From JBBTWO01 sp038062745 (GTDB taxonomy: Bacteria; Patescibacteriota; Microgenomatia; UBA8517): a stretch of 64,000 nt of DNA. The position numbers and the translations under genes are program-made. Positions 59,291 to 64,000 of this stretch are shown piece after piece. How positions within the stretch are numbered: position 1 is the first letter of the stretch; each line of letters begins with the position of its first letter. The DNA lies in assembly GCA_038062745.1 (NCBI GenBank), contig JBBTWO010000012.1, positions 1 through 64,000 on the forward strand, read 5' to 3'. The notes under the pieces are model-generated. The model was not told where the DNA came from. It made no database searches and saw only the letters and a list, made by a program, of their open reading frames with translations.

Positions 59291-59364
59291 GACCTGGTGC
59301 TTGAACGGTCAAAGATCGGTCTGCAAAACCGCTTAAATGGGTTCGACTCCCATCCAGGTCTCCA
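59291..59364 (+). tRNA. tRNA-Cys (anticodon GCA), CCA encoded
   Basis: Acceptor strands GACCTGG and CCAGGTC pair perfectly; the anticodon loop is CTGCAAA with stem CGGT/ACCG; the T-arm is ATGGG-TTCGACT-CCCAT. Discriminator T and CCA follow (59361-59364). Seventy-four nucleotides including CCA. Anticodon GCA decodes UGC/UGU, consistent with UGA being a stop in this genome. Confidence 0.95.
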
Positions 59365-59404
59365 AATAAAATAGTAGTCCAATTTGGCAAAATAATGCCC
59401 AAAA

Positions 59405-59461
59405 TATGGGACAGAAGACTGTCTAAGTTTGCAGGCCAAAAGCCGTCTTTTATGTCCCATA
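59405..59461. repeat. Interrupted inverted repeat between tRNA-Cys and M23 leader promoter
   Basis: Outer arms TATGGGACA (59405-59413) and TGTCCCATA (59453-59461), inner arms AAGAC (59415-59419) and GTCTT (59445-59449), loop of about 25 nt. It ends 4 nt before the -35 box of the M23 leader. No U-tract follows, so a simple terminator is unlikely. Confidence 0.6.
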
Positions 59462-59465
59462 ATAC

Positions 59466-59494
59466 TTGACATTCTCAACCTTCCCACCTATACT
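59466..59494 (+). promoter_or_regulatory. Promoter of the M23 leader RNA
   Basis: TTGACA (59466-59471), 17-nt spacer, TATACT (59489-59494). Predicted start near 59501, about 142 nt upstream of the M23 gene start. Confidence 0.8.
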
Positions 59495-59500
59495 ACTCCC

Positions 59501-59552
59501 ACTCTCGTCTAATGCAGCCTAAAGCTAAATTAGATATAAACGAGAGTTTTTT
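59501..59552 (+). terminator. Leader terminator/attenuator or small RNA upstream of M23 gene
   Basis: ACTCTCGT (59501-59508) pairs with ACGAGAGT (59540-59547), inner CTAAT/ATTAG (59509-59513, 59529-59533), followed by TTTTTT (59547-59552). The hairpin begins at the predicted transcription start, so the default product would be an RNA of about 52 nt. Confidence 0.7.
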
Positions 59553-59593
59553 GATGCTTTTTTAGCGTGAAAGCCAAAAGAGTATCCACTGTT

Positions 59594-59642
59594 CTAGCCT
59601 CGGCTAGAGGGGTGAAAAAGCCTCGGTTAACCCCGAGGAACC
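59594..59642 (+). promoter_or_regulatory. Switch-like 5' leader that can hide the M23 Shine-Dalgarno
   Basis: CCTCGG occurs at 59598-59603 and 59621-59626; either can pair with CCGAGG (59633-59638), which contains the Shine-Dalgarno GAGG (59635-59638). CTAGCC/GGCTAG (59594-59607) and GGGGT/ACCCC (59609-59613, 59630-59634) are competing helices. This is the layout of a cis-regulatory RNA. c-di-AMP riboswitches often precede wall hydrolases, but I cannot confirm that class here. Confidence 0.55.
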
Positions 59643-60329
59643 ATGAGTAAAATCATCTTACAACTACCCATCAGACGCCGCTCAGAGCTTAAATTAAGCA
59701 AGAGCAGGACAGATGCCTCATTGCATAAAAAACACCTCATCAGTTGCCTTACAGAGCTTAGGCATGTACGCTCAGGAAACAAGGTGTCCAGGGTATTTAG
59801 ACATATTTTTGAACACAAAAATATCAAGAAAATATTGGGGTCAAATATTGCCTTAGCAATCGTGGCCACATCAGTTGTTCCAGCGACTACTACTGCTGCC
59901 AGTTTGCCTAACAGCACGCCAATAATTATTAAGCAAGCACAAGGACCATTGGTTACCAATATTGAAGGTACTAGACTTCCAGTTAAAATTTTGAAGTTGA
60001 CCCAAAGATATTGGTTTGCACACCAAGGAGTAGATTTGGATGGAGAAACCGGAGATGCAGTTACACCAATTAAAGACGGGGCTGTAATTTCAGTTATCTA
60101 TTCCAGAGTCTCATATGGTAACCATGTTATTATTGATCACGGAAATGGAGCCACTTCCCTATATGCCCATTTGTCCAAAGTGTTTGTAAAAGAAGGCGAT
60201 CATGTAACTGTTGACCAAACTATTGGTTTGATGGGTTCAACCGGTAGATCCACTGGATCTCATTTACATTTGGAGGTTAGACAAAACGGAAAGACGATTG
60301 ACCCTTTGAAAGTTATTCCTCAAAACTAA
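59643..60329 (+). CDS. M23 family (LytM-type) peptidoglycan endopeptidase
   Basis: Zinc peptidase that cuts peptidoglycan cross-bridges. The 228 residues have a basic N-terminus of about 70 residues, a hydrophobic helix (about 72-88, ending ATTTAA, a possible signal-anchor), and the M23 domain with HQGVDLDGETGDAVTPIKDG, YGNHVIIDHGNG and the HxH motif GSHLHLEVR. The unusually long basic N-region before the helix is odd for a signal peptide. It is preceded by a structured leader and likely tightly controlled. Confidence 0.9.
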   Translation: MSKIILQLPIRRRSELKLSKSRTDASLHKKHLISCLTELRHVRSGNKVSRVFRHIFEHKNIKKILGSNIALAIVATSVVPATTTAASLPNSTPIIIKQAQGPLVTNIEGTRLPVKILKLTQRYWFAHQGVDLDGETGDAVTPIKDGAVISVIYSRVSYGNHVIIDHGNGATSLYAHLSKVFVKEGDHVTVDQTIGLMGSTGRSTGSHLHLEVRQNGKTIDPLKVIPQN

Positions 60330-60339
60330 CCTTTTGTCG

Positions 60340-60936
60340 CTAGGTATTGTCGAGTGATTTCCAAATATACCAACTAGCAACTGTTCTGTAAGGTTTCCAA
60401 CTCTGAGACATTTCCACCATTTGTTCTTGGTTTAGTTCTTGATTGTTTAATAGTTTTCTTAAGCCATTTCTAATACCCAAATCACCAATTGGAAATACAT
60501 CAGCACGAGCCAAGGTAAACATCAAAAACATGTCAGCAGTCCATTGACCAATACCCCTTACAGCTGTTAATTCTCTGGAAACTTCTTCATCGGTTAGTTT
60601 GTCCAATTCATTTGCTTTAAGTCTGCCATCAAGTGTTCTTTGTGATAGATCCTTAATGTATTTAATTTTAGCCCATGAAATTCCACAATCGCGTATTTCC
60701 TGGTCTTGTAAGGCAAGTATGTTTTGTGGGGTTATATCTCCACTTAGTTTGTCAGTTAATCTTTTGTAAATTGTGGCTGCAGCCTTAATGGATAACTGTT
60801 GGCTAACAATAGCGTCAACCAAATCAATAAAATAGTTGTCATGATGTCTAATGGCTATTTGACAGGAACCATATTTTTTAATTAGGGAACCAATGATTTT
60901 ATCTTTAGAAAGAAAGTCTTGGGCTTTTTTCCACAT
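60340..60936 (-). CDS. AlkA-like DNA-3-methyladenine glycosylase (HhH-GPD)
   Basis: Removes alkylated bases from DNA. The 198 residues contain DAIVSQQLSIKAAATIYKRL, the helix-hairpin-helix and catalytic region AVRGIGQWTADMFLMFTLAR followed by DVFPIGDLGIRNG with the conserved Asp, and SWKPYRTVASWYIWKSLD. Length fits the short AlkA/Mag1 type without an N-terminal domain. It follows the LytR_C gene by 9 nt and is convergent with the M23 gene. Confidence 0.92.
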   Translation of the reverse strand: MWKKAQDFLSKDKIIGSLIKKYGSCQIAIRHHDNYFIDLVDAIVSQQLSIKAAATIYKRLTDKLSGDITPQNILALQDQEIRDCGISWAKIKYIKDLSQRTLDGRLKANELDKLTDEEVSRELTAVRGIGQWTADMFLMFTLARADVFPIGDLGIRNGLRKLLNNQELNQEQMVEMSQSWKPYRTVASWYIWKSLDNT

Positions 60937-60945
60937 CTTTGAAGT

Positions 60946-61581
60946 TTACTTTGAACCAACAGTAATAACTATGTCGAAACTACTTGTGGTCTTAAGGTTC
61001 TCTCCAACTTCAATCTTATAGGTATCAGATAAAGCATTTTTAAGCATGTCAACGACTGAATCTGAAACACCTTCTTTAACGGCAATTACGGTTTCTTCAA
61101 AATCAAAAGTTGCAGCATTTCCAGTTGCAGCAACTTTAAAACCTTCTTTTTCAATAGCTGTCTTAACTTTTCCTGCCTCCCCTATTTTTCCACTACCGTT
61201 TAAAATGTTAACTTTTAATTTACTGACATCAACCTTTTCTTCTGGTGTTGGACTTGGTTGAGTTTCATCTGTTGGTATTTGGGTTGCCAGTGGGGTGGGG
61301 TCTAATGGGGTTGAGTCGGTGGTTCCTTGGGTATAAACATATACTCCGCCAACTAACAAAGCTACCACTAGGGCCACTAAAATCATTACTAAAACAAAAG
61401 TTAACTTACTACCCTTTTTCCTCTCAGATTCCATAGGAGAAGACGGCATTATTCCAATATCTGGTGCTTTCACCTCTTCAAAACCATTATTGTCTTTTGC
61501 TTCTTCAGAAATAATACTATCAACCTCCCCATCTTGTTCAACAACAACAGGAATTATTCTTTTCTTTTCATTATCATCCAT
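60946..61581 (-). CDS. Membrane-anchored LytR_C domain protein
   Basis: An acidic cytoplasmic N-terminus (about 60 residues), one membrane helix (about 63-85), a Thr/Pro linker (PTPLATQIPTDETQPSPTP) and a C-terminal LytR_C domain: KLKVNILNGSGKIGEAGKVK, EKEGFKVAATGNAATFDFEE. LytR_C often follows LCP domains; here it stands alone. TAAAAT (61595-61590) ends 8 nt before the ATG. Envelope-associated; molecular role unknown. Confidence 0.82.
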   Translation of the reverse strand: MDDNEKKRIIPVVVEQDGEVDSIISEEAKDNNGFEEVKAPDIGIMPSSPMESERKKGSKLTFVLVMILVALVVALLVGGVYVYTQGTTDSTPLDPTPLATQIPTDETQPSPTPEEKVDVSKLKVNILNGSGKIGEAGKVKTAIEKEGFKVAATGNAATFDFEETVIAVKEGVSDSVVDMLKNALSDTYKIEVGENLKTTSSFDIVITVGSK

Positions 61582-61607
61582 ATAGATTTATTTTAGTTGA
61601 TTGACCT

Positions 61608-63239
61608 TTAGAAGTCCATTCCTCCTGGCATACCACCAGGCATTGTTGGAGTATTTTCTTTCTTTTCAGGCAGGTCAGTAACTAAGGCCTCGGTGGTTAA
61701 AATCATCATTGCCACACTGGCTGCATTTTGCAAAGCAGATCTAGTCACTTTCAAAGGATCCAAAATTCCAAATTTAATCATTGATCCAAATTCGTTTGTC
61801 AAAACGTTATAGCCAAAATCCACTTCTTTTGATTCTTCGACGATTCTGGCAATATAACCCTCATCTTCCCCAGCATTTTTGACTAACCATCTAAGTGGTT
61901 CACCCAAGGAATCATAGACCATTTGAATACCAATTTGCTCATCTTTCACTTGACTGGTTAACTTTTCAAGTACTTTTCTGGCTTTCAAAAGCGCTACTCC
62001 ACCACCTGGCACAATACCTTCCTCAACTGCAGCTTTAGTTGCCCCAACGGCATCTTTTACGCGTTCTTTCTTTTCATTAAGTTCAATTTCAGTTGCAGCA
62101 CCAACATTTATTACTGCCACTCCCCCAGCAATTTTGGCAAGGCGTTCTTGTAACTTTTCGCGGTCAAAATCAGATTTTGTTTCTGTAATTTGATTTCTAA
62201 TCATTTTAACCCTGGTTTCTATCTGTTTCTTGTCCCCTTTTCCACCAATAATTCTGGTATTATCCTTGTCAGACCAAACCTTCTCTGCCCTGCCCAAATC
62301 AGCAACCTCAACTGATTCAAATGTTGCCCCTGTATCTTCACTAACCACAGTTGCTCCAGTCAAAGTGGCAATATCGGCCAACATTTCTTTCCTGCGATCG
62401 CCAAATCCAGGGGCTTTAATTGCTAAAACATTGAATGTTCCACGAAGTTTGTTGACAACCAGAGTTGTCAAAGCTTCACCTTCAATTTCATCAGCAATAA
62501 CAACTAAGGTTTTACTTACCTTTACAAATTTTTCCAAAAAAGGAAGCAAATCGGCAATGGAGGAAATCTTTTTGTCAGTTAATAAAATATATGGATCATC
62601 CATGTCAGATTCCATTCTGTCGGCATTGGTTACAAAGTAAGCAGAAGCATAACCCCGGTCAAACTCCATGCCTTGTTTGTATTCAATTTCAATATCCAGT
62701 CCCTTACCTTCTTCAACGGTTACAACTCCATCTTTGCCAACCTTTTCTAAAGCCTCAGCAATTTTAGTTCCGATTGAAGCGTCCCCTGCTGAAACTGTAG
62801 CAACTTGAGTTATTTCTTCACTACCTTTAATTGGTTTGGCAATTCTTTTCAATTCTTTCATTACCTCAGCCACTGCCAGCTCAATCCCCTTCTTCATAAT
62901 CATGGGGTTTGTTCCAGCAGTCACATTTTTGAGTCCTGCTTTGCTTATTACATATGCAAGCAAGGTTGAAGTTGTTGTTCCATCTCCTGCATTATCGTTA
63001 GTTTTGCTGGCTGCTTCCTTAACAATCTGTGCTCCCATATTTTCATATGGATCTGATAGTTCAATTTCTTTGGCAACAGATACCCCATCATGAACAATGG
63101 CTGGAGCTCCCCACTTTTTGTCCAAAGCAACGTTTCTACCCTTTGGTCCAAGTGTAGTCACAACTGCTTTTGCAACAGTTTCTACACCAATAAGTAATGA
63201 TTTTCGTGCTTCATCCCCAAATTTTAATTGTTTGCTCAT
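61608..63239 (-). CDS. groL: 60 kDa chaperonin GroEL
   Basis: Tetradecameric folding chamber. The 543 residues are full length: KQLKFGDEARKSLLIGVETV, TLGPKGRNVALDKKWGAP, the ATP-binding NDNAGDGTTTSTLLAYV, VEEGIVPGGGVALLKARKV and the C-terminal MPGGMPGGMDF. It is the last gene of the groES-X1-X2-groEL operon, 1 nt after X2, with GGGAGAT as Shine-Dalgarno inside the end of X2. Confidence 0.98.
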   Translation of the reverse strand: MSKQLKFGDEARKSLLIGVETVAKAVVTTLGPKGRNVALDKKWGAPAIVHDGVSVAKEIELSDPYENMGAQIVKEAASKTNDNAGDGTTTSTLLAYVISKAGLKNVTAGTNPMIMKKGIELAVAEVMKELKRIAKPIKGSEEITQVATVSAGDASIGTKIAEALEKVGKDGVVTVEEGKGLDIEIEYKQGMEFDRGYASAYFVTNADRMESDMDDPYILLTDKKISSIADLLPFLEKFVKVSKTLVVIADEIEGEALTTLVVNKLRGTFNVLAIKAPGFGDRRKEMLADIATLTGATVVSEDTGATFESVEVADLGRAEKVWSDKDNTRIIGGKGDKKQIETRVKMIRNQITETKSDFDREKLQERLAKIAGGVAVINVGAATEIELNEKKERVKDAVGATKAAVEEGIVPGGGVALLKARKVLEKLTSQVKDEQIGIQMVYDSLGEPLRWLVKNAGEDEGYIARIVEESKEVDFGYNVLTNEFGSMIKFGILDPLKVTRSALQNAASVAMMILTTEALVTDLPEKKENTPTMPGGMPGGMDF

Positions 63240-63240
63240 T

Positions 63241-63531
63241 TTATTTATCTCCCAACTCGCTTGACTTGAATTCTTCTATAACTTTTTTCCACCAAGTTCC
63301 AAAACGCTCATATGCGGCCGTATTTGAAATTAGATTGTTTCGCCTCAAAAGTTCACCATTCTTAATTATTTCCTTTGCTTGATTAGAAAATCCTAAATCA
63401 AAAACTGCTTCAAGAGCAGAGTCCATTGCCACAGCTGCGGTTGCTTCTGGTGAAGAATAATCTGGATGTTGCTTCATCCATACTTCTCTATTGGTTACAA
63501 GTCTTTCTCTAAATCCTTCTATTTTTGCCAT
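63241..63531 (-). CDS. Chaperonin-operon small protein X2, paralogue of X1
   Basis: Not recognised. A soluble 96-residue protein with EGFRERLVTNREVW, PDYSSPEATAAVAMDS and ISNTAAYERFGTWWKKVIEE. X1, immediately upstream, shares the 13-residue block PDYSSPEATAAVA and the AYERFGxxW block. It sits 1 nt after X1 and 1 nt before groEL, so it should be made in step with the chaperonin. Helical throughout by composition. Could be a chaperonin cofactor or an unrelated passenger; the sequence does not decide. Confidence 0.75.
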   Translation of the reverse strand: MAKIEGFRERLVTNREVWMKQHPDYSSPEATAAVAMDSALEAVFDLGFSNQAKEIIKNGELLRRNNLISNTAAYERFGTWWKKVIEEFKSSELGDK

Positions 63532-63532
63532 T

Positions 63533-63835
63533 TTAGTCCTCTGATTCTAAATCAAACTTTCCCAACTGAAAAGATCTAACTACTTGATCCCAGTACTCTC
63601 CAAACCGTTCATAAGCAACAGAATTCTGAATAAGTTTAGCTCTCCTACCGATTTCATCTAAATACATTTTTTCCATTCCTTTTATTTTTCCACTTGTAAA
63701 AAGGTTTGCAAGGTTCTCCCGATATGAATCTAGTGCAACAGCCGCCGTTGCCTCTGGTGAAGAATAATCAGGATTACGATCAAGAAAATTCTCCCTGTTT
63801 TTCATCAATATACCTCTAAAACCTTCTACTATCAT
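63533..63835 (-). CDS. Chaperonin-operon small protein X1, paralogue of X2
   Basis: Not recognised. A soluble 100-residue protein with EGFRGILMKNRENF, NPDYSSPEATAAVALDS, then IGRRAKLIQNSVAYERFGEY and an acidic C-terminus. Clearly related to X2, the next gene. Its ATG overlaps the groES stop (ATGA), giving translational coupling to groES. No metal site, signal peptide or membrane helix. Confidence 0.75.
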   Translation of the reverse strand: MIVEGFRGILMKNRENFLDRNPDYSSPEATAAVALDSYRENLANLFTSGKIKGMEKMYLDEIGRRAKLIQNSVAYERFGEYWDQVVRSFQLGKFDLESED

Positions 63836-64000
63836 AGTTGAATCTCCGTTGCTAATATATCTTCAAATTTTACAAATAGATAATCTTTACCATTCATTTT
63901 TACTTCATTTCCACCCCATTTTTTATAAATTACAACATCTGCAGGTTTCACAGGAGAAGCTTTTGTACCTTTTTCTGTTACTTCTACATCTCCAATTGCG
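63832..64000 (-). CDS. groES: 10 kDa chaperonin GroES, N-terminus beyond window
   Basis: Lid of the GroEL chamber. Only the last 55 codons are inside the window. The translation AIGDVEVTEKGTKASPVKPA then DVVIYKKWGGNEVKMNGKDY and LFVKFEDILATEIQL matches the C-terminal half of GroES, including the roof-side strands. The stop TGA (63834-63832) overlaps the ATG of X1. The operon promoter lies outside the window, so CIRCE control cannot be checked here. Confidence 0.92.
   Translation of the reverse strand, partial: AIGDVEVTEKGTKASPVKPADVVIYKKWGGNEVKMNGKDYLFVKFEDILATEIQL

Noticed and set aside
59287..59487. Minus-strand frame over tRNA-Cys
   Set aside because: It overlaps the whole tRNA gene and the M23 promoter; no coding character.
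59466..59642. Firm assignment of the M23 leader as a c-di-AMP (ydaO) riboswitch
   Set aside because: Gene context fits, but I could not match the conserved core of that class; kept only as an unclassified structured leader.
1..64000. UGA recoding as in Gracilibacteria/SR1
   Set aside because: UGA ends many clear genes (groES, RNase J, first FemX gene, rpsT), and no conserved protein is interrupted by in-frame UGA.
1..64000. CRISPR arrays, rRNA genes, insertion sequences, prophage
   Set aside because: No regularly spaced repeats, rRNA sequences, transposases, integrases or phage structural genes were seen. The only mobile-type gene is the LAGLIDADG endonuclease.

Overview
The window looks like a piece of a small, gene-dense genome from the Candidate Phyla Radiation (Patescibacteria), most likely a Microgenomates-type lineage. 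Support comes from compact or domain-stripped housekeeping proteins (initiation factor 2 without its N-terminal region, a Lon-like ATPase without protease, a short HrcA), the mixture of a minimal information-processing core with many envelope glycosyltransferases, secreted proteins with Pro/Thr linkers and an LPxAG C-terminus, and very short intergenic spaces. UGA is used as a stop (for example the ATGA overlap after groES), so the Gracilibacteria/SR1 recoding does not apply. The taxonomic placement is an inference from content, not from a marker tree.

Layout. 1-12.0 kb, mostly minus strand: alaS (cut by the window edge), a RodZ-like protein, ftsK, an RNase J-type nuclease, an Fe-S-less uracil-DNA glycosylase, a Fic AMPylase with its own operator, a protease-less Lon-type AAA+ ATPase, and rpsO-pnp. 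12.1-18.8 kb: nusA-infB-DHH-like operon with a terminator-like leader, dnaJ with a CIRCE box, radC. 19-26.3 kb: an unrecognised gene with CYTH and folE, then hrcA-grpE-dnaK under a second CIRCE box, and murJ. 26.4-32.1 kb, plus strand: rpsT, then a PilN/PilO-like pair and four envelope or secreted proteins. 32.1-38.8 kb: GT-C membrane glycosyltransferases and an LCP-family ligase. 38.8-44.3 kb: an operon starting with a free-standing LAGLIDADG endonuclease, followed by a UvrD helicase, two FemX-like aminoacyltransferases, an HD hydrolase and an ASCH protein. 44.3-50.1 kb: a single-chain UvrD helicase/RecB-type nuclease, RmuC, a TrpR-like protein and small unknowns. 50.1-58.3 kb: metG, then an envelope-polysaccharide cluster (GT2, two GT-C, WecA-like, UbiA-like). 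58.3-64 kb: PEGA/SH3 protein, tRNA-Cys, an M23 peptidase behind a structured leader, an AlkA-like glycosylase, a LytR_C protein, and a groES-X1-X2-groEL operon running off the right edge.

Two themes tie the window together. First, transcription starts: at about 17 genes a sigma70-type -10 box ends only 6-13 nt before the start codon, which implies leaderless or nearly leaderless mRNAs, while internal operon genes and a few regulated first genes (folE, nusA, M23, rpsO) have real leaders or Shine-Dalgarno sequences. Second, heat-shock control: CIRCE operators overlap the hrcA and dnaJ promoters, and the chaperonin operon carries two tandem paralogous small proteins between groES and groEL, which I consider the best candidate for something undescribed here.
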